Below are positions 8,510-15,621 of a stretch of DNA of 40,935 nucleotides, in pieces. The translations under genes were made by a program, and so were the position numbers. Positions within the stretch are counted from its first letter, which is position 1; every line of letters starts with the position of its first letter. This DNA is from an uncultured Clostridiaceae bacterium (GTDB lineage: Bacteria; Bacillota; Clostridia; Lachnospirales; Lachnospiraceae), in assembly GCA_947177415.1 (NCBI GenBank), contig CAMWUK010000026.1, positions 1-40,935 on the forward strand, given 5' to 3'. The notes under the pieces were generated by a model, which was given only the letters and a program-made list of their open reading frames with translations, was not told the origin of the DNA and searched no databases.

Positions 8510-9892
8510 ATGAAAAAGGCAACAAAAAGATTAGTGGTAGGAACTTTATTATGTAGTATGTTATGTATGGAAGTGCCGGCATGGACTTATGGAACAGATA
8601 CCGTGCCTTATGTGCAGGCAGCAGAAACAAACAGAATTATTCAATGTGATCAAATAGCGGTTAGTTTTCCTTACGCTTTCTCAATGGGAGAACACTTAGC
8701 AGAAGGAATCCATTTTGAAGATTGTATATTTGAAAGTAGTGACACCTCTATTGCAATTGTAAACGAAGAAGGTACAGTAATTCCGCTTTGTGATGGTATA
8801 GTGGATATTACAGTAACAACAAAGGACGGCAGAAAAGATACTCGTTCAGTGAAGATAGAAGATAATAGCAACATAGCTTTTACATTAGATGAAGGTGAAG
8901 GTACACATCATAGTAAACAGGCGATTGTCAGTGGTTCAATTCCTTCAGGATATGGAAGGGAAAAGGATGGTGACAGATCTGTGTTAAGAATTGCTTCCAC
9001 TATTCATGGTGAATATCAAGTACGAAAGATTGCACCAAATGCTTTTCAGGGTAAGGAAAGCCTGGAAACAGTAGTTTTGCCTGAAAGCATGGCTTATGTG
9101 GAAGAAAAGGCATTTGCAGATTGCAAAAATTTAAAAACTGTATTTGTGACAGGAATGCATACATGGTTTGAAGATGACACATTTGAAGGCGATGAGGTTG
9201 TATTAAAAGGTTTTATAGGTTCTGAGGCAGAAACTTATGCCAAAGAACATGATAATATTACATTTGAAGTAATAGATGTTGAAAATGATGATTACCAGCC
9301 ATACGAGGAAGCGATTTATTTTTCACGGAATTACAGAATTGTAGAAGATGAGATTTCAATGCCTGCCGGAGAAAATGAGACATTATATCCAGCAGTAGCT
9401 TCTGTCCATTATGGCATTTCTGATATTTCTTATACAAGCAGTGATAATAACATTGCATCTGTAAAGGATGGCATAATAACAGGGAAGAAAGCCGGAACTG
9501 TAACAATAACTGCATCTCTGCCAAATGATGTACAGAGGGCAATTAAGGTAACAGTAGAAGGAAAAGAAGTTTTAGATGAAGCAATACTTGAACCGGATAC
9601 AGTAGCACAACAATCCGTGCAGAAAAAGAACAGTAAAGTATCTAAAATTAGTATTAAGTTTACAACAAAAAAATCAAGTATTAAGGTAGGAAAGCACTAT
9701 CAATTTAAGGCAAATGTTTTAAATGCCCCAGAAGATACAAGTAAAAAGATAAAATGGAGTGTTTCTAATAAAGAATTGGCAAGTATAAATAAAACAACTG
9801 GTAAGCTTAAAGCAAAGAAGGCTGGAAAGATTGTTGTAAAAGCTTCGTATGGCAATGTGGTTAAGAAATTGAAAGTGACAATAAAAAAATAG
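8510..9892 (+). CDS. Secreted protein with Ig-like (BIG_2) and BspA-type leucine-rich segments
   Basis: A 460-aa exported protein. Signal peptide about 1-38, ending VQAAET. Residues ~45-120 look like a first Ig-like unit (DTSIAIVNEEGTVIPLCDG). Residues ~160-245 contain BspA-type LRR units (IAPNAFQGKESLETVVLPES, then KAFADCKNLKTVFV). Two clearer BIG_2 domains follow, ~270-350 (SSDNNIASVKDGIITGKKAG) and ~380-460 (SNKELASINKTTGKLKAKKAG). There is no LPxTG or other sorting motif; the Lys-rich C-terminal domain could hold the protein to the wall electrostatically. Strong AAAGGAG site. It is flanked by its own promoter and terminator, so it is monocistronic. Surface adhesion is a family-based guess. 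Confidence 0.8.
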   Translation: MKKATKRLVVGTLLCSMLCMEVPAWTYGTDTVPYVQAAETNRIIQCDQIAVSFPYAFSMGEHLAEGIHFEDCIFESSDTSIAIVNEEGTVIPLCDGIVDITVTTKDGRKDTRSVKIEDNSNIAFTLDEGEGTHHSKQAIVSGSIPSGYGREKDGDRSVLRIASTIHGEYQVRKIAPNAFQGKESLETVVLPESMAYVEEKAFADCKNLKTVFVTGMHTWFEDDTFEGDEVVLKGFIGSEAETYAKEHDNITFEVIDVENDDYQPYEEAIYFSRNYRIVEDEISMPAGENETLYPAVASVHYGISDISYTSSDNNIASVKDGIITGKKAGTVTITASLPNDVQRAIKVTVEGKEVLDEAILEPDTVAQQSVQKKNSKVSKISIKFTTKKSSIKVGKHYQFKANVLNAPEDTSKKIKWSVSNKELASINKTTGKLKAKKAGKIVVKASYGNVVKKLKVTIKK

Positions 9893-9907
9893 GTATATTT
9901 TATCATT

Positions 9908-9945
9908 AGGTAAGTAGTAACGATATATTGCTACTTACCTTTTTT
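9908..9945 (+). terminator. Rho-independent terminator
   Basis: Stem AGGTAAGTAGTAA / TTGCTACTTACCT (one G-T pair) with loop CGATATA, followed directly by TTTTT; 15 bp after the preceding stop codon. Confidence 0.9.
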
Positions 9946-10083
9946 ACTTTATAGGAAAGTTCGTCCTATAAAGTAAAAACGTTCCGCTTAGGATGTGCAC
10001 AGATGCGTAAGGAATATTGTTGCAAAAAAACATGCAACACGCATCTGGCACGCAAAGTGTGCAATCCCCTCATGAATGAGGGG
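9946..10083. repeat. Cluster of perfect hairpins, possible further intergenic element
   Basis: Three perfect inverted repeats in a row: ACTTTATAGGA/TCCTATAAAGT (9946-9974); AGATGCGT/ACGCATCT enclosing GTTGCA/TGCAAC (10001-10046); CCCCTCAT/ATGAGGGG (10066-10083). No coding sequence. No second copy was seen in the window. Confidence 0.45.
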
Positions 10084-10128
10084 TTAGGGGAGTTGATGTG
10101 GGCTTGCCCACTTTGTTCTGTAACACTC

Positions 10129-10167
10129 TTGACAAATTAAAATTATAATGATATCATTATGATATCA
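10129..10167 (+). promoter_or_regulatory. Promoter with overlapping double operator for the SPFH-Arc operon
   Basis: TTGACA (10129-10134), 17-bp spacer, TATCAT (10152-10157). Two copies of the palindrome TGATATCA (10149-10156 and 10160-10167) lie 11 bp apart, one helical turn, and the first covers the -10. This is the layout expected for a ribbon-helix-helix repressor that binds as a pair of dimers. The second gene of the operon encodes such a protein, so autoregulation is a strong inference. Confidence 0.7.
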
Positions 10168-10208
10168 AATAAATTTTGAAATGATTCAGAAGAAATGGAG
10201 GGCTTATT

Positions 10209-11216
10209 ATGAAGGAGAAGATTTTAACAACTAAGAAAAACGGACTATTGGCAATAGGAGTTATTTTCTTGTTGTATCTGCTGGCAATTGGGATGTGCAT
10301 TCTTGGTGGGGCTATAGGGAATGCATTAATAGTAATTGTAGGAATTGTATGGTTATGTATTGGATGGATTTCGTTTTTAGGACTAAAGGTATTAAAACCA
10401 CAAGAAGCATTGGTGTTTACTTTATTTGGTAACTATGTGGGAACGATTAAAGAAGCAGGATTTTATTATGTGAATCCTTTTTGTGTGGCAGTAAATCCTG
10501 CTGCCAAGACAAAACTAAGTCAAAGCGGAGATGTAAAACCTGGTACAACATCTGCTGGAAGCTTATATGGACAGGGTTCAGGAAATGGAGTGGAAATTGC
10601 CAATAAGAAGATTTCTACAAAAGTTATGACTTTAAATAACAGCAGACAAAAGATTAATGACTGTCTTGGCAACCCAATTGAGATTGGTATAGCAGTGACT
10701 TGGCGTGTAGTAGATACAGCACAGGCTGTATTTGATGTAGATAATTATAAGGAGTATTTGTCTCTGCAGTGTGATACTGCAGTAAGAAATATTGTTCGTA
10801 TATATCCTTATGATGTGGCTCCGGATGTAGATACAACAGGAGATGGTGTGGCAGATGAAGGAAGCCTTCGTGGTTCCAGTGAAATAGTGGCAGAACGTAT
10901 CCGGGAAGAAATTCAGGAGAAAGTGAGATGTGCAGGACTTGAGGTGTTAGAATCCAGAATTACTTATCTTGCTTATGCACCAGAGATTGCAGCAGCTATG
11001 TTACAAAGACAGCAGGCAGCAGCTATTATAGATGCCAGAAAGATGATTGTGGATGGAGCGGTAGGAATGGTAGAGATGGCACTTGAGAGCTTAGATAAGA
11101 ATAAGATAGTAGAGTTGGATGAAGAGAGAAAAGCTGCTATGGTTTCTAATTTGCTAGTCGTGCTTTGCGGCAATCACGATGCACAGCCTGTTGTAAATTC
11201 AGGAAGCCTGTACTAA
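10209..11216 (+). CDS. SPFH / band 7 domain membrane protein
   Basis: A 335-aa membrane-anchored scaffold protein. Two N-terminal transmembrane helices (about 12-34 and 38-58) are followed by the start of a band 7 domain ([32 protein letters not shown]) running to about residue 240, then an Ala/Gln/Glu-rich helix ([20 protein letters not shown], about 255-275). Its length and layout are normal for the family, which forms ring-like membrane microdomain assemblies. Translation starts after AAATGGAGGG. The stop overlaps closely with the start of the next gene (1-bp gap), so the two are translationally coupled. The physiological substrate is unknown. Confidence 0.85.
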   Translation: MKEKILTTKKNGLLAIGVIFLLYLLAIGMCILGGAIGNALIVIVGIVWLCIGWISFLGLKVLKPQEALVFTLFGNYVGTIKEAGFYYVNPFCVAVNPAAKTKLSQSGDVKPGTTSAGSLYGQGSGNGVEIANKKISTKVMTLNNSRQKINDCLGNPIEIGIAVTWRVVDTAQAVFDVDNYKEYLSLQCDTAVRNIVRIYPYDVAPDVDTTGDGVADEGSLRGSSEIVAERIREEIQEKVRCAGLEVLESRITYLAYAPEIAAAMLQRQQAAAIIDARKMIVDGAVGMVEMALESLDKNKIVELDEERKAAMVSNLLVVLCGNHDAQPVVNSGSLY

Positions 11217-11217
11217 T

Positions 11218-11421
11218 ATGGCAGAAGAAAAAAAGAAGCAAGTTCCCTTACGGTTATCATCCAAACTTTATAATGCCATTGCCGCATGGGCAGAGGATGA
11301 TTTTCGTTCGGTAAATGGACAGATTGAATATCTTTTGACAGAGTGTGTAAGACAGAGAAAAAAGAATGGAAAATATGTATCAGATGAAATAGATAAGCCT
11401 TTAGATTTAGATATTGAGTAG
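11218..11421 (+). CDS. Arc-family ribbon-helix-helix DNA-binding protein
   Basis: A 67-aa protein with the Arc/MetJ fold: a short N-terminal beta strand (QVPLRLS, residues 8-14) that would enter the major groove, then two helices ([27 protein letters not shown]...). The '[12 protein letters not shown]' turn-and-helix closely resembles the corresponding 'RSVNSEIYQRV' of phage Arc repressor. It begins 1 bp after the SPFH stop codon. The two TGATATCA palindromes over the operon promoter are the obvious binding site, making it a probable autorepressor that also controls the SPFH gene. The C-terminal tail ([13 protein letters not shown]) is acidic. Confidence 0.8.
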   Translation: MAEEKKKQVPLRLSSKLYNAIAAWAEDDFRSVNGQIEYLLTECVRQRKKNGKYVSDEIDKPLDLDIE

Positions 11422-11492
11422 AAAATGTAATTGTTCAGAACATACTCGAGGATTTGCTTGACAAATTCCAATTTGAAAGTGAGATGTAAATA

Positions 11493-12113
11493 ATGATTAG
11501 AGAAAAATTAACTTCCGAAAAAGTGCATATAAGAATATTATACTTATCAATTATATTTATTATTGAATTTTTTGGATTAACTGTATTAAGTTATTTTATA
11601 TTGCCAGAAGGTTTTTTATTAAATCAAAATAATTTTAAAAATTTTGAAACTTCTTCTAATTTATTTTTTTCAACATTGCAAATATTTCTATTTAATATGA
11701 TAAGTATTGTATTTGTAATAATTGGAAGTTGTTTTGCAAAAAAGAAAGAAAAACATCAAAACTATATGTCTTTAGGATACTGGTGTTTTATAATATGTAT
11801 ATCAATAAATGCTATAACATTAGGTACTTGGTCTTTTAGTAGTCAAACTGAAAGTGTTCCATTAGTTGTTAGGATTATTGGTATATTCAATATTACTAAA
11901 AATGCAGGTTTGATAGAAATGTTTGGTCAACTATTGATTACTTGTTCGTTTGCTAACAAATATTTAGTTATGACCTATAAAAAAGAAACACAAACCCGAA
12001 AAATAAAAGATATAAAGTGTACAAAACAAGAGATAATATTTTTAATATTGGGAATCGTTTTAACGTTTATTGGTGCAATGATTGAAAGTAATTCTATTAT
12101 TGCATTAAGTTAA
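11493..12113 (+). CDS. Unrecognised multi-spanning membrane protein, faintly SpoIIM-like
   Basis: A 206-aa, strongly hydrophobic protein with about five transmembrane segments (about 13-36, 56-78, 88-110, 125-150, 178-203). The order 'NN.....F...L.....LFNMISIVFVIIG' and 'NAGLIEMFGQLLI' is faintly reminiscent of the SpoIIM/DUF95 family, where a helix breaks at a 'HG.iEl' motif; this is weak. The gene is very AT-rich compared with its neighbours and its ribosome binding site is poor (AAGTGAG). Both suggest a recently acquired or weakly expressed gene. Function unknown. Confidence 0.5.
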   Translation: MIREKLTSEKVHIRILYLSIIFIIEFFGLTVLSYFILPEGFLLNQNNFKNFETSSNLFFSTLQIFLFNMISIVFVIIGSCFAKKKEKHQNYMSLGYWCFIICISINAITLGTWSFSSQTESVPLVVRIIGIFNITKNAGLIEMFGQLLITCSFANKYLVMTYKKETQTRKIKDIKCTKQEIIFLILGIVLTFIGAMIESNSIIALS

Positions 12114-12139
12114 ACAGGAATTTGTGGAGGCGAATGAAA

Positions 12140-12694
12140 ATGGAAAGAATAATTGTGCCTATGGAAGAAAAATATCTTCTCTCATCGTTGGAATTGGTTG
12201 AAGATGTTTTTGCAAAATGGGACAGCCCTAAAGAGGGTAAAGTTGTACGACAACTGGTTGAAGAAATTAGGTCAAAGAAATACTATGTTCCAGAGTTGGA
12301 ATTGATCATGGTCAATGAGAATGATGAGGTCATTGGGTATGCGATGTTTTCTCGTTTTCATATCGAAGGCAGATATGAGAATGAATTGCTGATACTGACA
12401 CCTGTTGCAGTAAAAACAGAATTGCAGAGACAACATATATCAAAAGATTTGTTGGAATATGGATTTAAAAAGGCACAGGAACTGAGCTTTAAGGCAATAC
12501 TTGTAGAAGGAAATCCTCAAAATTACAATCCTCGTGGATTTCAGGCAAGCTATAGATTTGGGATAGAAGCAGGGTCAAATATAACGCTGCCACACCCTGA
12601 CTGTTTGATGGTCAAGGAACTGGAAAAGGGTGCACTGGACAAAATGAGTGGGCTTGTTGATTATTCGTTTTACGAATCATTACATGAGGGGTAA
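12140..12694 (+). CDS. GNAT-family N-acetyltransferase (YhbS-like)
   Basis: A GNAT acetyltransferase of about 184 aa. The acetyl-CoA binding region follows a beta strand: LTPVAVKTELQRQHISKDLL corresponds to the family's 'L.PlAV...yq.qGIG..Ll', though the usual Gly-x-Gly is Gln-His-Ile-Ser. A later segment (VEGNPQNYNPRGFQASYRFGI) matches the 'lGdp.yY.rfGF' of YhbS-like enzymes, and LVDYSFYESL ends the fold as in that family. The ATG at 12140 is preferred because GGAGG lies 9 bp upstream; an ATG at 12134 is too close. The substrate is unknown. The loss of the canonical Q/RxxGxG/A glycines may reduce CoA binding. Confidence 0.75.
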   Translation: MERIIVPMEEKYLLSSLELVEDVFAKWDSPKEGKVVRQLVEEIRSKKYYVPELELIMVNENDEVIGYAMFSRFHIEGRYENELLILTPVAVKTELQRQHISKDLLEYGFKKAQELSFKAILVEGNPQNYNPRGFQASYRFGIEAGSNITLPHPDCLMVKELEKGALDKMSGLVDYSFYESLHEG

Positions 12695-12713
12695 GATAAA
12701 TTCGAGTTTTACA

Positions 12714-12787
12714 AGATTTTAGCCCTTCGCTTTGCGAATTTTTATGGGCTAAAATCTAGTATCTGTTCAGGTACTGAACAGATACTA
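12714..12787. repeat. Double-hairpin element related to family B ends
   Basis: Stem AGATTTTAGCCC/GGGCTAAAATCT enclosing TTCGCtttGCGAA, followed by stem TAGTATCTGTTCAG/CTGAACAGATACTA with loop GTA. The same architecture (a GGGCT stem around a TTCGC hairpin, then a TGTTCA stem) forms the right end of family B. It may also terminate the acetyltransferase transcript. Confidence 0.6.
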
Positions 12788-12817
12788 GAGAATTATAATA
12801 TGTAAAAAAGGGGGGAA

Positions 12818-13078
12818 GTGTTATTGGATTTTATTCTAGAGTTTATTGTTAGCTTTTTTCTGGAAATTATTATTGATGGAAGTAAAGAAAGTTGGATTCC
12901 CAAACCACTTCGAATTTTTTTGCTGATTTTATTTTTAGGTATATTTTTAGCATTGACAGGTCTTTTTATTTTTGTTGCAGTTACAGTAAGCAAAGTTATT
13001 GTCAAAATATTATTTGCGGGTCTGGCTATTGGTCTTATTATCCTTATTATCCAGCATGTAATAAAAGCTTTAAAGTAA
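12818..13078 (+). CDS. Small two-helix membrane protein
   Basis: Up to 86 aa, starting at GTG 12818 or TTG 12824 after a strong AAAAAGGGGGGAAG ribosome binding site; no ATG is available. A first hydrophobic segment (about 3-18), a basic turn around SKESWIPKPLR, and two long hydrophobic stretches (about 31-58 and 62-82). I do not recognise the family. It lies upstream of the cotJ operon but is separated from it by a strong terminator. Confidence 0.5.
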   Translation: MLLDFILEFIVSFFLEIIIDGSKESWIPKPLRIFLLILFLGIFLALTGLFIFVAVTVSKVIVKILFAGLAIGLIILIIQHVIKALK

Positions 13079-13137
13079 ACAATCATGCCACTTTCTACAG
13101 AACCACTATGAATGATATAGGAATATAAAAAGAAAAA

Positions 13138-13177
13138 AATAACCAAAACAGAGTAATTTGTTTTGGTTATTTTTTTT
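13138..13177 (+). terminator. Rho-independent terminator
   Basis: Stem AATAACCAAAACA/TGTTTTGGTTATT with loop GAGTAATT, running into a T7 tract (13171-13177). It separates the small membrane protein gene from the cotJ operon. Confidence 0.9.
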
Positions 13178-13244
13178 CTTGACGAACCAAATTTGACTTT
13201 GTACATAAACTGATACTAGAAAAAATAGAAAGGAGACTGGTCAG

Positions 13245-13586
13245 ATGATGCAAGATAGTTGTAATTGTAACAACCAGAATAATTGGCAAAATCAAGGAAT
13301 GAACCGAAAATGTGGAAGACCAAATTGTATGGGACAAAGAGGGAGCTACGGAATGGAGTCTTCCTGTGGTAGAGAGGATGAGCCAAATACCAATCCATGC
13401 TATCATAAAGAATTACCAGTTGACCGGATTAAACCAGGAATGGGATATGTACCTTGGCAGAGTTTTGAAAACATTTTATGTGCAAAAGAGGGATTTGAAC
13501 AAGGAACAATTTTTGCAGATTTAATTCTTCCATTTTATGGAAGTCCTATGCGTGGAAATTCAGGTAATGGAAGGAGATATCAATAG
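13245..13586 (+). CDS. cotJA: Spore coat-associated protein CotJA
   Basis: A 113-aa protein. The C-terminal two thirds carry the CotJA signature: LPVDRIKPGMGYVPWQSFEN, then EGFEQGTIFADLILPFYGS (about residues 58-105). The N-terminal ~55 residues are Asn/Gln/Cys/Gly-rich, longer than in Bacillus, as often seen in Clostridia. CotJA is made in the mother cell and joins CotJC in the inner coat. Translation starts at 13245 or 13248 after AAAGGAG. A CATAAACT about 40 bp upstream (13203-13210) resembles a sporulation sigma-E -10 box, but no convincing -35 accompanies it. First gene of cotJABC. Confidence 0.9.
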   Translation: MMQDSCNCNNQNNWQNQGMNRKCGRPNCMGQRGSYGMESSCGREDEPNTNPCYHKELPVDRIKPGMGYVPWQSFENILCAKEGFEQGTIFADLILPFYGSPMRGNSGNGRRYQ

Positions 13587-13587
13587 T

Positions 13588-13845
13588 ATGAAACAGGGAA
13601 ATCAAAGCCAGCTTAAAAATTTTATTAATGAAGTAAGTTTTGCCATTGATGATTTAGTATTGTATCTGGATACACATCCATGTGATAAAGAAGCACTTGC
13701 CTGTTACCAGGATTACCGAAAAATGCGTCAGGAAGCATTAGAAGAATATAGCCGTTGCTATGGACCACTTTTAGATGACATGGTATTGGATAAAGAAGAG
13801 TGGACCTGGGCATTGCAGCCTGCACCATGGAAAGGAGAGTGCTAG
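13588..13845 (+). CDS. cotJB: Spore coat protein CotJB
   Basis: An 85-aa protein with the CotJB pattern: NEVSFAIDDLVLYLDTHPCDKEAL, then YQDYRKMRQEALEEYSRCYGPL and a C-terminal W.W...PWPW-like WTWALQPAPWKGE. The start at 13588 has AAGGAG 11 bp upstream; a longer in-frame reading from 13537 would overlap cotJA. It lies 1 bp after the cotJA stop and 3 bp before cotJC, so the three are one operon and translationally coupled. Confidence 0.92.
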   Translation: MKQGNQSQLKNFINEVSFAIDDLVLYLDTHPCDKEALACYQDYRKMRQEALEEYSRCYGPLLDDMVLDKEEWTWALQPAPWKGEC

Positions 13846-13848
13846 TTT

Positions 13849-14424
13849 ATGTGGAATTATGAAAAAAGATTGCAGTATCCGGTTAATATCAAAAAATGTA
13901 ATCCCCAAATGGCACAGGTAATCATTAGCCAGTTTGGCGGACCAGACGGGGAACTTGCTGCTTCTATGCGGTATTTATCACAAAGATATACCATGCCCTA
14001 TAATGAGGTAGCTGCATTATTAACGGATATTGGTACAGAGGAACTGGCTCATATGGAAATGATTTCTACTATTGTTTATCAGTTAACAAGGAATCTGACA
14101 CCAGAAGAAATTAAAGAAAGTGGTTTTGATAAATATTATGTAGACCATACTACGGCACTTTGGCCACAGGCAGCTGGTGGAATTCCTTTCAATGCATGTG
14201 AATTCCAGTCAAAAGGAGATGCCATTACTGACTTGTTTGAGGATTTGGCAGCAGAACAGAAGGCACGCACTACTTATGATAATATTTTACGTTTGGTACA
14301 TGATCCGGATGTGTGTGATCCTATCCGTTTCCTTAGAGCAAGAGAAATTGTGCATTTCCAACGTTTCGGTGAAACAAACCGGGAACATTGTAGTAAATCG
14401 GAACACACAAAATACAATCACTAA
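13849..14424 (+). CDS. cotJC: CotJC (Mn-catalase-like coat protein), N-terminal part, interrupted
   Basis: Codons 1-175 encode CotJC, a ferritin-like manganese-catalase-family protein of the spore coat. The di-metal ligands are visible: E35 (GELAASMRY), E65/H68 (TEELAHMEM), E136 (DLAAEQKAR) and H169 (EIVHFQRFGE). After RFGE (ending at 14373) the frame continues for only 16 residues of unrelated sequence (TNREHCSKSEHTKYNH) where the family has 'GLRI.QD.L..KNFY..NPEFD'. That missing end is found, in frame with its own stop, at 19657-19752. The break lies exactly at the 12-bp repeat CGTTTCGGTGAA, so the gene is split by a 5,283-bp element rather than naturally variable. Rejoined length would be 206 aa. 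All metal ligands remain in the truncated form, but the C-terminal packing segment is lost. Confidence 0.93.
   Translation: MWNYEKRLQYPVNIKKCNPQMAQVIISQFGGPDGELAASMRYLSQRYTMPYNEVAALLTDIGTEELAHMEMISTIVYQLTRNLTPEEIKESGFDKYYVDHTTALWPQAAGGIPFNACEFQSKGDAITDLFEDLAAEQKARTTYDNILRLVHDPDVCDPIRFLRAREIVHFQRFGETNREHCSKSEHTKYNH
14362..14373 (+). other. attL core of the cotJC-interrupting element
   Basis: CGTTTCGGTGAA, identical to 19645-19656 and the longest match between the two junctions: the flanking bases differ immediately on both sides (a versus c before, acaaacc versus gggcttc after). It encodes RFGE of cotJC. The crossover point lies somewhere within these 12 bp. Confidence 0.9.
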
Positions 14425-14588
14425 GACGCATACCCACGTATTCTCAAAGTTGTGGACTTAGGCTTCACATCAAAAGAAAGGACAAGTTTATTATGCCAGT
14501 ATTACCTATACCAGATAATCCAATTTCCCTTATCATATAAAGGGAATGGAAAAGCATAAAAAGAATTTGCCTGACTTGTATATTTAGC
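14374..14588. other. Left end of the element, no convincing gene
   Basis: It holds the tail of the truncated cotJC frame to 14424, a 15-codon reading frame from ATG 14494 (weak site AAAGGAC), and a small hairpin TTCCCTT/AAGGGAA near 14522. None is supported as a functional gene. The first bases form the right arm of the predicted attP. Confidence 0.5.
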
Positions 14589-14723
14589 GTAACTATTCAG
14601 GTAGAAACACGCATTTACTGCGTGTTTCGTAAGAAAAAGTAGATTATGTAATGTTTAAGCCCCTTCGCCGAAGGCGAATTAATATGGGCTTAAACGTAAC
14701 TGTTCATGGTTCTGAACAGTTAC
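14589..14723 (+). repeat. Family B structured repeat, complete copy 1
   Basis: A 135-bp element: outer end GTAACTATTCAG, hairpin AACACGCatttactGCGTGTT, then AAGCCC...GGGCTT around CTTCGCCgaaGGCGAA, and a terminal hairpin GTAACTGTTCAtggttcTGAACAGTTAC. The inverted copy at 15457-15590 is nearly identical. The two enclose tetR; this copy ends 3 bp before the tetR stop codon and may serve as its terminator. Confidence 0.85.
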
Positions 14724-14726
14724 TAT

Positions 14727-15284
14727 TTAGCAAAAAATTGGTGTAATTACTGTTTCAAAGTAAACAGTTAATTGTTCCGGTGATTGTTTTAAGCCCCCCT
14801 TAATCCACCATTGAACCATGTTTACAAAACTACCCGAAATATGATTGATGAGAAATTCTTCTGGTATTTCTGGTGGCAGTGTTATCACAATATATTTTGA
14901 AATCAAATCATTCAGATATTGCTTGAAGAATTGCAGAAATAATTCCCCACTATCGCAACTCAAAATACCAAGGATATTTTTATGATTGTCCCGCAAATGA
15001 TAAAGAATATGAGTAATAATCGTACTTGTTTTATCTGTGGTAACAGAAAAATCATGTGTATTTTCTATCTGCGGAACATCTGAAAAAACATGATTAAATA
15101 GAGATATGCACATTTCCCGTAACAAATCGTCTTTTGTTTCAAAATGAGCGTAAAATGTTGTGCGCCCCACATTTGCAGTATCAATGATTTCCTGTACTGT
15201 TATTTTATTATAATTCTTTTTTGATAACAAATTGCCAAATGCTGTAAAAATTGCTTCTCTTGTTTTTTGTTGTCGCCTGTCCAT
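14727..15284 (-). CDS. TetR-family transcriptional regulator
   Basis: A 185-aa regulator. The N-terminal helix-turn-helix is typical of TetR proteins: RRQQKTREAIFTAFGNLLSK, then ITVQEIIDTANVGRTTFYAHF and the K.DLL continuation (residues ~2-55). The C-terminal half (INHISGSFVNMVQWWIKGG near 145-165) resembles the TetR_C_8 type found in Firmicutes. The start at 15284 (MDRRQQ) has GGGGGT 8 bp upstream; the longer frame upstream lacks a site. It is divergent from the metal ATPase, whose promoter region is the likely target. No clear palindromic operator was separated from the surrounding repeat. Effector unknown. Confidence 0.88.
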   Translation of the reverse strand: MDRRQQKTREAIFTAFGNLLSKKNYNKITVQEIIDTANVGRTTFYAHFETKDDLLREMCISLFNHVFSDVPQIENTHDFSVTTDKTSTIITHILYHLRDNHKNILGILSCDSGELFLQFFKQYLNDLISKYIVITLPPEIPEEFLINHISGSFVNMVQWWIKGGLKQSPEQLTVYFETVITPIFC

Positions 15285-15456
15285 GAGCATACCCCCGTAC
15301 ATTTTGATAAATTTGTTCCATAACGTACATTTGACCCCAATTGTAGGTTGCTCCTGCCCAAAATATTTCTTATAATGCAGATATAGAACAAAATGTTTTT
15401 TACAGAATATATTGTACAAAAATTGAAACGTAAAAACAAGATATTCAAAATTTTTT

Positions 15457-15590
15457 GTAACTGTTCAGAACCATGAACAGTTACGTTCTAAGCCCATGAA
15501 AATTCGCCTTCGGCGAAGGGCTTAGAACAATCAACTTTCATTTTTCTTACGAAACACGCAGTAAATGCGTGTTTCTACCTGAATAGTTAC
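15457..15590 (-). repeat. Family B structured repeat, complete copy 2 (inverted)
   Basis: Reverse orientation of 14589-14723: begins GTAACTGTTCAGAACCATGA and ends ACCTGAATAGTTAC, with the same CGCCTTCGGCG core. It lies in the tetR-ATPase intergenic region, so it forms part of the ATPase leader or promoter region. Confidence 0.85.
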
Positions 15591-15621
15591 AATTTTTTTA
15601 ATTATCAAGGGAGGAGATATT

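Noticed and set aside
13203-13210. Sigma-E promoter for cotJABC from CATAAACT
   Set aside because: Resembles the -10, but no acceptable -35 at the right spacing was found, so it was mentioned but not listed as a promoter.
14362-14424. Simple frameshift or natural variation at the CotJC C-terminus
   Set aside because: No alternative frame at this place restores the conserved end, and the real end was found in frame at 19657-19752 behind an identical 12-bp core.
14494-14541. 15-codon ORF near the left end of the cotJC element
   Set aside because: Weak ribosome binding site, low-complexity peptide and no supporting context.
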